From Pleurostoma richardsiae (Eukaryota; Ascomycota; Sordariomycetes; Calosphaeriales; Pleurostomataceae), in contig JANBVO010000011.1 of the NCBI GenBank assembly GCA_030052745.1, positions 1 through 64,000 of the forward strand: a DNA stretch of 64,000 bases, given 5' to 3'. Positions within the stretch are counted from its first letter, which is position 1. Each line of letters opens with the position of its first letter. Shown here in pieces: positions 1-10,632 of the stretch. Below the pieces are notes generated by a model that saw nothing but the letters and a program-made list of their open reading frames with translations, was not told the origin of the DNA and made no database searches. A program made the position numbers and the translations under genes.

Positions 1-124
1 AATAGATCTGTTCATTTGGTGATGTTTTCGCTGTTTAATTGCAGGTGGTTGAATTCAGGTGTGGTGGCATTGGGCTGCAGTGGGGCCAGACTTGTGTCTA
101 TTCATTTTACCTTATCTAGGTGAA

Positions 125-2476
125 ATGCAACCCCTCTCTGCAACGAATGAACAGCCCCTCTCTCCTTCGGAGGCTGGTAACTCTACTGCCAAAAGGGCAC
201 GATGGGCGTGCACTGCGTGTCGCGAACGGAAGGTGGTCCTTTAGCCTCTATTTCCCATGTCCTCACAAGCAGCAGCTTCTTACCATCTTCTCACAGGTCA
301 AATGTAGCGGGGAACAGCCGATATGTCGCCATTGTAGCAGGCGGGGCGATAGGTGCCTCTATCCTCGAGCAAAGAGGCGAGCTCCGTCGAGCAGAATGTA
401 AAGCCCGGCCATTGCTCTCTACAGCTAGCTATGCATTGTTTCTAACCGTTGTACCTCTAGCTCCCGTAGCCAACTGGTCCGACGACTAGACACGATAGAT
501 GCTCTCGTGTCTGAAGTTCGATCCTCGCGTAAGGGTGAAAAGGATCATCAGACACCTACGTCAACTGGTTTCCAATACTCCATGCCAGATGCGAGTGGTA
601 GGTCTTATTGCGGTGCCATTCTTACGGATATTTGCCCTGATCACCTTGGATGCTGGCTTACCATTGCAAGACTCCTGTTCCTTGTTCTCGCCTGACCGTG
701 CACATTGGATTGACGTCTTGGTCGGAGACAATACTTTCAGCAAGATTTTGGCGGTTACGAAAACGCCAGAAGTAGGGTTCTTGAACTTCGATATTGAGCA
801 GATATCGCCTCTACCACCTCAAGAGATACTTACTTATTACGGAAACGGTGAGCATGAATTGCAAAACCATTTAACTCTCAGATATAACGTCTCATAATTA
901 CTTTCCAGAATACCTGTCCACCTTAAATCGCAATATTCCATTTTTCGAGGAACAGCATCTCACAGCGCTGGTCCAATGCCCTTTGGGTGCTGCGACTCAT
1001 CTAGGAGCAAGTTCTTATGCTGCATTAAGCATAGTCTGCGCCCATTCTTTACGAGTACTCAGTGGCATGCGAAGTAAACAAAGCGAGCAGTATCTACAAG
1101 GCACGCTCAGGACGCTTCCCTATCTCTTGTCAGAACCGCCAAACGCAACCGCAATAGGGGCACTTCTGTCCACTGTCTGTCTCTGTCTATTCCAGTGAAA
1201 ACTCTTCCGACTAATAGTTGCTGTAGGTGTTGTATCTAATGCTCACCTCGAGAAACCATCTGGCTGTCACGATACTCGGAGCGGCTACACAGATGATCAT
1301 GCTCGCCGGCTACCACGAAGCAAGCACCCGAGCACAAACTTCGGAATCAGACGTATTACATAGGCAACGTCTTTTTTGGCAGGCATATGTCATGGATCAA
1401 GACCTTTCCATCCGCTTAGGAAAACCTCCAACAATAGCTACCGACACTATCTTCGCCCTTCCTGAGGGACAACCTGAGGATGGAGTGGCAGTTATCACGC
1501 TAGATGACGGTTCCCGGCTCGATTACATTCGCGAACAGGTCTCTCTCGCTACCATTCAGAGGAAGATATACAGCAAACTCCGAGCCCTGCTTCATGACAA
1601 GCCTTCTCCTGACCCGATGCTGACCATCATGCGCGAGCTTGAAGGGGAGCTTCAAGTCTGGAGAGAAGGACTTCCTGACACCGCCAAATCGCAGGAATCG
1701 CTGCGGGATGCCAATTACGGGCGTTTAATGTGTCTGACATGTCTCCACTACACTTATTTCCAACTCATCATTGCAATCCATACCTACGTCTTCCGCCATC
1801 CGTCTCTCTGCGATGAACCCGCCTGGCGCAGCCAGTACGTCCACAGTGCGGACATGTGTGTCACGGCTGCAAGGGCAGCGGTCTCCTTGTTGGATTACCA
1901 CGACAAACGCCACCCCTTTACCATGTAAGGAGTCGACCTTATCCGCTCGTCTTTCAATGGAATATGCACGCTAATTAACGGCAAAGATATCTCCTGGATC
2001 ACGTGGCGTGGGCTATCGATGTCCTGTTCGTCAATATCTTGCAGAACAAGCACAGCCCGCAGGTACGGGCCGACGTCGATCTAGTTGAAAAGACCATTCA
2101 CCTCTTTGAAAAGTACGATACCGATCACGAGCGATCGAACTCTTACCTCATGACTCGCGCTCTCCGTGACATAGCCTCGAAAGCGTTGCAAGGAACTGTC
2201 ATAGAAGGCCAAGCGCACGAACTGGGACGTTTTGGTGATTTTCTCTTCCCGGCAATGGTTGACCCTCCCAACCAAGATCTGTATATAGACGGTGCTGCTG
2301 CTCGGAGTGGCGTCCGAGAGGGGCGTCAAATGGATGTCCAGGGAGCTGGCGCTGTGCCGTGTCCGACAGATGAGTCGCAGTATCCGACATCCATGGGACA
2401 TGACAAAATGGGATTTCATCCTCTCAAGGACACGCCGTGGATGTCCATGTTTCAAGGGTGGTCCGGTTCGTGGTAG
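125..2476 (+). CDS. Zn2Cys6 fungal transcription factor
   Basis: Nuclear regulator with an N-terminal zinc binuclear cluster and a fungal-specific transcription factor domain. Seven exons fit: 125-232, 297-397, 470-597, 671-847, 909-1174, 1227-1924 and 1987-2476, giving 655 residues. Joining the first two exons gives a perfect cluster with spacing C-x2-C-x6-C-x6-C-x2-C-x6-C at about residues 30-57. Basic residues and a short, possibly coiled-coil linker follow. The middle region has the Fungal_trans signature around MDQDLSIRLGKPP, typical of PF04082. The start is the ATG just before the cluster; the upstream in-frame stretch is not needed. The intron at 1175-1226 has a weak GTCTGT donor but a good branch point, and is the least certain junction. 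Target genes are unknown. Proximity makes the amidohydrolase/permease group downstream a candidate, which is inference only. Confidence 0.9.
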
Positions 2477-3085
2477 CAATGGTCAGCCCGGGAGACACTG
2501 ACTAGATCTTGTTGAACAGCAATCCAGAACAGTTATGAAATAGTCTCATAACTGCAATCGACAACCGTGGGTTATAGGACAAAACAGTTTGGGTCAGTTG
2601 CCACACATCGTGGCTAGAACAGTGCATGAGAGACCTGGCTAATTCTCGGTTTCGAGTAATCATTAGAGCCTTTCCCTTTTTAAGTAGGCCAAAGGTTGTA
2701 ATCACCCTCGGGATGGTGGTTCCGTTTGGCATATCGTAAAAGGATCGAAAGGACAAAATAAGAAACTCAGATATAACTACCTATGAAATTTGGTAGTCGA
2801 CGTGCACTTTGTTGTGGTGATGTTTCCTCTGTTCAAGAATTAAACACTCTAGAGTTCCCGAGTTGGGTGCTGATAGTGCAGCTGCCGCCGAAGGAGTTGT
2901 GTGAATGCTATTGTTGTAACTAAGAGACACCCGCAAAAAAGATCTATTTCCCTCACGCTGTCCACTCCAGCAACTCATTCCTGGAGCCAACTCAAGGAGA
3001 AAACCAAACCACTCCCTGCCTGTCTCGAGCGGATCTATTCTCTATTCCCTCTTGACTCCTCTTGACTCCTCCCTAGGTCGTCATC
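2477..3085. other. intergenic, no gene seen
   Basis: This stretch separates the convergent ends of the Zn2Cys6 regulator and the DUF1772 gene. Only short open frames of low coding character occur. A perfect tandem duplication of a 10-base unit, CTTGACTCCT, lies at 3051-3070. Confidence 0.6.
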
Positions 3086-3635
3086 CTAGATGAGAAAAGC
3101 ACTAACCCCCACCAAAGTCCCGGTGAATGCAAGGAGAGTGCGGTAAAAGTCAAGCCTGCCCCAGTCAACGACTAGCTTTTTCAGATCCCCCTTTTCGGCT
3201 GTCCTTTCGTTGCCAGGATCTCGCTTCCCGATCTGCGCGTTGATGGCCTCGTTGAAGGGGTAAGACGAGAAGACAGTAAATGGTACGATCGTGGCCACTA
3301 TGACAGAAGCGAGCGAAAGGAGCTGGAACCGAGTGCTGCCAGCTTTAACGGGCTCCTCATATGCAAGATACGCAAAGCTCGCCGCGGTCCCCGTAACAAC
3401 GATCTTTCCAACATAGCGCCCGACATCCCAAGCCTGCTTCCACTGTAAACCGACCAGAGGGGACGGTGCTTTCAGAACGGCGGGCATGAAGACATATGCT
3501 CCACTGAAGTAATATCCTGAGTGACATGAATATTACGTTCGACTAGAAAATATGTCCTGGAAGTGAGGAGTCTTAGGACTCACCACTCATAAATCCCGAA
3601 AGGGTTAATGTGAGAGCTTCTGGTGACAGAGGCAT
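3086..3635 (-). CDS. DUF1772 (anthrone oxygenase-like) membrane protein
   Basis: Small integral membrane protein of about 160 residues in two exons (3635-3584 and 3516-3086), with a 67-nt GTGAGT...CAG intron. The spliced N-terminus reads MPLSPEALTLTLSGFMSGYY and continues into YFSGAYVFMPA. About four hydrophobic segments follow, with an NxxI-type stretch (FNEAINAQIG) after the second. This layout is typical of DUF1772, the family of HypC-like anthrone oxygenases of fungal aromatic polyketide pathways. Many DUF1772 members are uncharacterised and lie outside clusters, and no polyketide synthase is present in this window. A role in anthrone oxidation is therefore only a family-level possibility. 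The start is the ATG that puts the conserved first membrane segment in frame across the intron. Confidence 0.82.
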
Positions 3636-4817
3636 GCCTGCGAAATGACAAAATTCACAATGAATGTTAATTAAGATTTCGTCGTACGAACTATGAAACC
3701 AGAAGGATATGGTATCAACCTTCTTCAACTAGAGGGACCTTTATAGTAATAAATTTCTCACATTATCGGAAGTCCTGGTAGACACAGATGTTCCTTAGGG
3801 GCTTGCTCAGGTGAGGACCTGATATTCCGAGCCCCGAGGTGCCGCTTCAGTGGATCCCATCACAAGGTGCTCAGTGACAATTAGCCCGACTCCGAGCCCT
3901 AGAACTCGGAAAAATGCTTGGTGATTCGAGCCTCTTCAAACTAATGTCTTCGCGCAAGCCCTATCTAGCGCTATGCTTCTCATGGGTTCGTCTGGACCAC
4001 GAGATACCTACCTGTAGGTGTGCTAGGCGTGTAGGTACTGTACAAGCCTAAGTACCCAACTACTGAATAGTCGGTGTAAACAGGCGCTTGAATCACGAAG
4101 GCTTGAATTGCGTAAGCGTGCCCAGCTAAGTACGAGACGCGCTCTTAACAGCCTCATTCTGACGGAGCCAGTAGTTGCTGTGAGTGTCAAGGAGCTGAGT
4201 ATCATCTTTCCGGTCATGAGGGGCATTGACAGCTAGCCTAGGTACCTAGACTGGGCAAAGGACTGGCATGGCTGCTGCTGAACAATAGATCATACGAAGC
4301 GATAACATATATTCGGCTAATCATACACTCATCATACAGACGATTGAAGGTTGCCTTGTCTAATCCAGTCAAGAGAAACTTCATTTCCTGGTGGTTTCAA
4401 CACCGCTTGCTCGGCTGAAGCGTATTGGTCCATCTCACGATTATCTGCACCCGTCGTAGCCAGGCACCAATCTGCAGCAATGCCGCCGCCCGGGAAGCGC
4501 TATCGTTCGAGCTACCCCGCGATGATATGCCACCTTAGGAAGGTCCGGACGGGAGACGGGGCGAAGCTCAGGTACACGGGTCGTGCGTCCCGACCGCCCA
4601 GATACAAAGATCGAGCCTGCTCTTCTTGTCTATTTCATCTCGCCGGCCAGCTTCGCTCTTCAATCGCTTCTTGAAAAGCTTGAACCGGGCGTATAAACAT
4701 CAATTGCCGTGAGTTACTCCTTATCTCTCCTGAATACGTAGCGTAATAGGCAGACAAATACTGAGTCAATCATCGAAGACCGACGTACCAGACTTACAAA
4801 CGCCGGAGAACTTGAAA
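3636..4817. other. intergenic, no gene seen
   Basis: Region between divergent genes (DUF1772 on -, amidohydrolase on +), presumably with both promoters. It contains several copies of a TAGGTA/TACCTA word, including a perfect 12-base palindrome CTAGGTACCTAG at 4248-4259. Open frames at 4023-4226 and 4351-4674 have no recognisable protein character. Confidence 0.55.
4248..4259. repeat. 12-base palindrome CTAGGTACCTAG
   Basis: Perfect inverted palindrome between divergent genes. It is the longest match in the left part to a TAGGTACCTA word that recurs in other intergenic gaps of the window, for example at 45251-45260. Its function is unknown. Confidence 0.6.
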
Positions 4818-6210
4818 ATGAGAATCCCGTACAGGCCAGCCGCAGCTCCAGTCCTCCAGGAGAGAGCCCCCAATGGCGGCTCCTACGGCGTCCGGGCAGA
4901 GCTCCTGATCCCGGGCCGCGGTGAACCCATCGACGATGGGGCCATGGTGGTCAAGGACGGCAAGATCCACTGGGTCGGGCCGCACTCAGCGCTCCCGGCC
5001 GAGTACGCCGCCACCTCCTTCACAAAGGTCGCCGGCACCGTCCTCCCGGGCCTCTGGGACGTGCACACGCACTACATGGGCGCGCACGTCCTGGGCGGCC
5101 TGCAGGACTCCTTCAAGCACTTCCTGCCCGGCTCCGAGTGCGCCGTCGGCGCCGTCACCGTCGACGACCTGCGCGCCACCCTCATGGCCGGCTTCACCTC
5201 CGTGCGCGAGCTCGGCGGCTACGCCGGCTACCTGCAGCCCCTGATCGACAAGGGCCGCATCGTCGGCCCCACCGTCTACTCCGCGCTGTCGGCCATGTCC
5301 ATCACCGGCGGCCACGGCGACGTGCACGACGTGCCCCTCTCCACCGTGCGCGATTCCTGGGCCTGCGGCGGCTCCGAGTGCATCTGCGACGGCGTCGACG
5401 ACTGCACGCGCAAGGTCCGCGAGCTGATCCGCCGCGGCGCCAAGGTCATCAAGGTGAGCTTTTCTCGCGGCTGGGCCTTACTTTGCCTGTTGGCACATGT
5501 TTTTGTTTGTGGCTAACTTGGCTTACAAGATCTGCTCGACGGGCGGCGTGCTCAGTCTCAACGACCAGCCCGAGGACAGCCAGTTCTCGCCCGCGGAGCT
5601 GGAAGCCATCGTGCAGGAGGCCGCGCGGAGCAGCCGCGTGGTGGCGAGCCACGCCATCGGCAAGAATGGCATAGTGTCCGCCCTGAAGGCGGGCGTCAAG
5701 TCCATAGAGCACGGCATGTATCTAGACGAGGAGGTGGCCTCGCTCATGAAGGAGAAGAACGCCATCCTCGTGCCCACGCGGCACATCGTGGAGAGCCTGG
5801 CCGCGGACCCGTCCGAGCTGCCGCCGCCGGTCTTCGAGAAGATGACGCGCATGCTGGAGCTGTCGCGCAACAACTACAAGCTCGCCATCCGGGAGGGCGT
5901 CCGCGTCGCGCTCGGCACGGACACGTACAGCAGCGACCCCAACAACCTGTGCTCCCACGGGACCAACGCGAGGGAGCTGCACTGGATGGTGATCGCGGGC
6001 CTGACGCCGCTGCAGGCTATCGAGGCCGCGACGGCGACGCCGCCGGAGACTCTAGGCGGGCAGGCGCCTAAGGCCGGGCAGCTGAGGAAGGGGTACGACG
6101 CCGACTTCATTGCCGTGAGCGGGAACCCGCTCGAGGACATCGAGGTCCTGACTAAGCCGGACAACATCTCGCACGTATGGAAGGGTGGCAAGCTCTTCAA
6201 GTCCCCGTAG
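4818..6210 (+). CDS. imidazolonepropionase-like amidohydrolase
   Basis: Metal-dependent amidohydrolase of 438 residues in two exons (4818-5453, 5530-6210), expected to hydrolyse a cyclic amide or a dipeptide-type amide bond in the cytosol. The metal-site series is visible in order: HxH in DVHTH (H83, H85), a probable carboxylated lysine K212 at the exon junction before the STGG motif, H253 in SHAIG, H273 in IEHG and D343 in GTDT. The C-terminal QLRKGYDADFIAV is the usual amidohydrolase beta-sandwich return. The Lys-plus-STGG arrangement puts it near the Xaa-Pro dipeptidase/ochratoxinase branch of imidazolonepropionase-like proteins. The true substrate cannot be told. There is no signal peptide. 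The first exon is very rich in G and C at third positions and casts long shadow frames on both strands. The next gene downstream, on the same strand, is an organic-anion-type MFS permease. Confidence 0.92.
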
Positions 6211-6709
6211 CCGCAGGCAACGGCCGCGCGGAGGCCCGGGGTTCGTGGTGAGGGATGCAGGATGCCGGTGCAGTGTACACGTGTGTCTCCTCCAGTTATA
6301 GTCGAGCTCGTGAGAGGGGTTACCGGGTTTTCGAGAGCACGTCATCTTAGTACCTATCAACACCACTTTAGCGACGGGCATCATGACCGAATTGAAGATC
6401 TGCTGGAGATAGGAAACTTCCGCTTGTCGTTTTTACAGGTATGAATCCCGAGTAAAAGATGCAGGGTAGCGACGGCCGTAGCGACATCCGACAACGTAGG
6501 TGCAGAGCTGGAGCTCGGGATCTCCCTCGCAGATATGGCGGAATGCCGTGCGTGGATGGCGAATACAAAGTATGGGAAAGTGTTTATAGGACTCTCAGTC
6601 TGCGCGCATGGATAGCAAGCCTTTCGGATGTTCGCCTGCCAAGAAGTAGATCGACTCAGTCTAGGAACCGCTCAATAGCATCGCTAGTGTGCTGACTTGG
6701 CTATTGACG
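6211..6709. other. intergenic, no gene seen
   Basis: 3' flank of the amidohydrolase and promoter of the MFS gene. Only short frames without recognisable character were seen. Confidence 0.6.
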
Positions 6710-8779
6710 ATGTCCGACTCCGAGTTGATAAAAGGCAAAAAGCTATCCTTTTGGGGCCTCTTGAAGGAGGTTTTCAATTGGTACCCCGCTGAATATCCTT
6801 CTGAAGAGCGAAAGTGAGTACATATTCGAGCCTGGGGAATGGATTGCGTCGATGTGAAGGATGTATAGACTAACCGTTCAATAGACTCTTGTTTAAACTC
6901 GACGTCTCGATTTTGGTCTTTGCCTGCTTGTGCTGTAAGACAACTTTTGCGGCCTCCACATGATACAATATGCTGACGCGAGTACCAGTCTTCGTGAAGT
7001 TCCTGGGTAGATTTCCCCAACGTACGCTTGGTTATAAACGGGCGGACTGACCAGTCAAAGACCAGACGAACATCAGCAATGCCTATGTCAGTGGGCTCAA
7101 GGAAGACTTCAGTCTCAACGGGAACGAGCTCAACTACTTCAATGTCTGCTATTACACCGCATATGTTGTCTTTCAGATCCCGGGGATGCTCCTGATGTCC
7201 CGACCACAGCTGTGAGTTGCCGAACCAGAACCTCGACATGAGGGCCTAACAGCCGACTAACAGGAGTCGTGTCATCTGTACAGGGCTCGGTGGCTGCTCC
7301 CAGGCTTGGAAGTCCTCTGGGGTGTTGTGACTTTCGCCCAGAGCCGAGTCACCAACGTCCACCAGCTGTATGCGCTGCGCTTCCTCGTCGGGATGCTCGA
7401 GGCTCCGGTGTTTGCCGGGACGCACTTCATCCTAGGTTCGTTCAGTCTGACGTAGCCGGCAGGTAGAATGCGGGCTGACTGTCGATATAGGATCGTGGTA
7501 TAGCGGCCCGGAGCTCTTCAAGCGCGCCGGGACATGGTTTGTCTGCAACCCGCTGGGATCCATGGTCAGCGGCTACTTGCAAGCAGCCGCGTATACGAAC
7601 CTCTCGGGTGTGGGGGGCATGCCAGGCTGGAGGTGGCTCTTCATCATTGACGGCATCTTCACGATCCCGGTCGCACTGCTGGGATTTGCTATCTTCCCAG
7701 GCATACCCGACTCGCCAAGGCCGTTCTACCTGACGGAGGAGGATACTGCACTGGCCAAGAAGCGGCTAGAGAAGGCGCGTATCCGCCGGCCGGGCAAGCT
7801 CGGACTTGATGTCATCAAACGGACATTGAAGAGGTGGCACATCTGGGTCTTCGTGTTCTGCTATATGTGAGTTTCCTAGCTCGCGTTACTCTAAGGGACC
7901 CCGGTGCTGATATTCCTGCCTAGCTGCATGATCATCTCGTCCTACCCTTCCGGTTATATGAACCTCTGGCTGAAGGCTGAGGGCACTTACTCGGTTGTCC
8001 AGATAAACAAGCTTCCCACCGTGACATACGGCATCCAGATCATCGCTTCGTGGCTCGGCACAACATTGGCGGCCATCTATCCGACCTGGGCCCTCTACAC
8101 CTTTGTCGAAGGCTCATGTCTATTTGCCACAGCCTGTATGATTGCGTGGAACATTCCCAAGGGATTGAAGTAGGCACACCCGCCATTCTCTCCATCCTCT
8201 TCCCTATCACTAATTATTTGGTACCAGGTTCTTTGCATGGTACCTTTTCGGGGTCAGCGGGTGCGCGAGCCCCATCTTGTATTCCACCGTCAATACTATT
8301 GTGAAGGATGATTCGGAAGAGCGAGCTGTCATCATGGTAAGTCTATGCCGTTGTTCGCTGTCTACCATCTTTTTGCATGCTCTGTGCTTGGGGGTTCCCG
8401 AGAGCGCACGCATTCCCCAATCGTATTAAGACAGGTTCTCATAAGGCTTAGGGTTCGATGATGACGTTTGGATATTCGTTCCAAATCTGGGTTCCGCTTC
8501 TGCTCTTCCCGACCGCTGGGCCGAACGGAGCGCCACGCTGGCGCAAGGGATGGCCGGTAACCTTTGTCTTCTTCTTCCTGTTGTGGGCAGGATTCATCAC
8601 TGCCATTGTGATCCATCGACGCGGGTAAGTTCCACAGTGAGAGTTTGCGGGACCGTTCTTTCTAACTGAGCTCCAGTGAGAAGAAGCGACAAAGTGACGC
8701 AGCTGCACAGGCGAACGACAGTGAGTCGGCAGAAGGAGAGACCATCTTCATCGAGCGAGGTCCGGAAGAAAAGGCGTAG
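6710..8779 (+). CDS. MFS permease, Dal5/Liz1-like anion:cation symporter
   Basis: Plasma-membrane transporter of 493 residues with about twelve membrane segments, of the fungal allantoate/nicotinate/pantothenate (ACS) branch. Ten exons fit in frame: 6710-6813, 6885-6934, 6989-7006, 7061-7211, 7284-7435, 7491-7866, 7924-8169, 8228-8336, 8452-8624 and 8677-8779. The third is an 18-nt microexon that restores the family sequence CFFVKFLDQTNISNAYVSG. Further family hallmarks are the LFKLDVSILVFACLC helix, the RFLVGMLEAP motif of helix 4, the PGWRWLFIIDG loop and the GIPDSPRPFYLTEED linker between the two halves. The C-terminal tail is acidic and cytosolic. Substrate is not certain: pantothenate, nicotinate and allantoate-like carriers share these motifs. 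Its place between a cyclic-amide hydrolase and an NCS1 permease suggests uptake of a small nitrogenous acid. Confidence 0.88.
6989..7006 (+). other. 18-nt microexon of the MFS gene
   Basis: Internal exon flanked by a GTAAGA...CAG intron (6935-6988) and a GTAGAT...AAG intron (7007-7060). Its six codons supply the FVKFL part of the first periplasmic-side helix end, immediately before DQTNIS. Without it the frame does not match the family. Confidence 0.7.
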
Positions 8780-10632
8780 TACCGGATGGAACTTGGTGGA
8801 GGAATTTGCGACGAGGAAGGGTGACTGGCCGGTTGCTGGTATGGATGCCGGGCCAGCCGTAGTCCTAGTTCCGTGTCTGCTCGTCTCCCGGACGCTTTGT
8901 CTTTGCTGAGCAGCGGCCATAGCAGAAGCCAGGACATGAGCAAAAAGAAAATAGAGCCTTGCTCCAGTCACGGAAATTCTGCACGTATCTCAAGGCGTAC
9001 ATGTCTCCCAGTCCCCCCGATATGGTGCCATGCAGCTGGTCCGTATATTCAGTTTGGAAGAGAAAGCGGACGGCACATGCTTTCGGCGTGGTTCAAACTG
9101 GCACATGGCCTACACGGGATCCGAAGATGGTGTTGATGCCAGCTGTGGGCAAAGACGAGCTGAGGGTGAAACAGAGCCTCAAACGGTGTCCCCGAGGGCA
9201 GGTCAATCCCGATCCTTGGGCGTGAACAAGCAACGCAGCCCGGAATGATCATGAAGAGCATCCCTTATCACCTGCGGTTTTTACCGCGCCGAGATCGCTA
9301 TGGAGCGATGGCGCAATACACGTACATGAGCGACTTTCAAGGCCGCATGTCTTGACCTTTGATCTTCGGATCCAGACATCCGAAGACAGGCTTGAGGACG
9401 ATCGGAGTCCCAAGTCCAGCTTGCCTTAGTGTGCCGCATCCATCCATGTTATCAGGTCATCACGAGATAGGAGGGAGCCGGAAGCGCCAGACGATTGCGA
9501 GTCGCAGAGAAGGCAATGCAATCGAGTAAGAAATACGGGAGATAAGTGTCTCGAGAGAGACCTGATATGGACTGAGGTTGGAACAAGCGGCGCCGGCGGA
9601 CGAAGCCGTGCCAGCTGACAGGGCTGGCCTTGCCGCCCTGGGCCTAGCGCGGCTGGCGGAGACGGGGTGAAGCGCAGCTTCTCCTGATCTGTGGCGCAAA
9701 TACTCCGTAGGTTGACTCGATGAGATCGAGTAATTGCGGGGTTGGAGCGCAGCTCTTATCTGGTGCGCTATCTTAGCCTCATGTGCCACACCGTCATGCG
9801 GCCCGTGCATGGCGCAGTTATCTGCAGCCCCGAAAAACTCGCAGGAAATCTCTGACCTCCAACGCCGCCTTCTATTCGTTCTCGACTGATCAGCCGAGAG
9901 CAATTGATGAGGCCAAGGCCGTCAATGGGTCTCCTGGAGGCACAGCCGGGGTCTCGCTGCCGCTGGCGCCGGCCCAAGCGTGTCCTTGGCGCTGCCGGTG
10001 GTGCTGCTTGCGCTCCTTCTGATCGTCCCGAAGTCGCAACGCCTGGCCAAGGGTCTCTCCATCCCCAGCTTCCATCGATCGACTCCCCACCTCCAACCGC
10101 GGTGTCTCCGACGTCTCGGTCTGGATTGCCTATCTGCGCAAATTTTTCATCAGGGACAAGAGCTGTCTGGCTCCCGACCTCGCGTGGGGGCGAACCGGAT
10201 GCTCGCCGTTCTGTGCTGTCCAGCAGTGCTGGTATCAGGCAGGCAGCTCGAGTGAGCTCCGCGCTGCAGTGGCCGATGGAGAATACATAAATACTGTGCT
10301 TCAGACCCTCTCGTAAAGCTACAATGCCTGTATTGATCCGTAGCAGCATTGTGTTATCAACAAGACATCGAACTATTACTTGTCTCGTTGTCAATAACAC
10401 GCCATCAGGTTGGCTTCATTGGCTCCCGAGCATCTACTCCAAACCCTTGACATCACACAATTAACTTTTGCCCCCACATCCTCTTCCCTACGTGTGGATC
10501 GCCAGTGCCTTGCCGTCCCGTTAAATACAGTTGCATTCCCCAACGAGCTATTACTCGAGAGAAACTGCCTCTTCTGGTCCTATTACGTTTCAACCGTCCC
10601 GAACCATACAGACGCAGCACCTTATTCCCATT
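8780..10632. other. intergenic, no gene supported
   Basis: About 1.85 kb between two permease genes on the same strand. Overlapping frames of up to 210 codons occur on both strands at 9.46-10.4 kb. They have Arg/Ser/Pro-rich, low-information translations typical of GC-rich shadow frames, and no domain was recognised. One TACTCCGTA word lies at 9701-9709. Confidence 0.5.

Noticed and set aside
9768-10400. 210-codon - strand frame between the two permeases
   Set aside because: Overlaps equally long frames on the + strand, and none has protein-like patterning.
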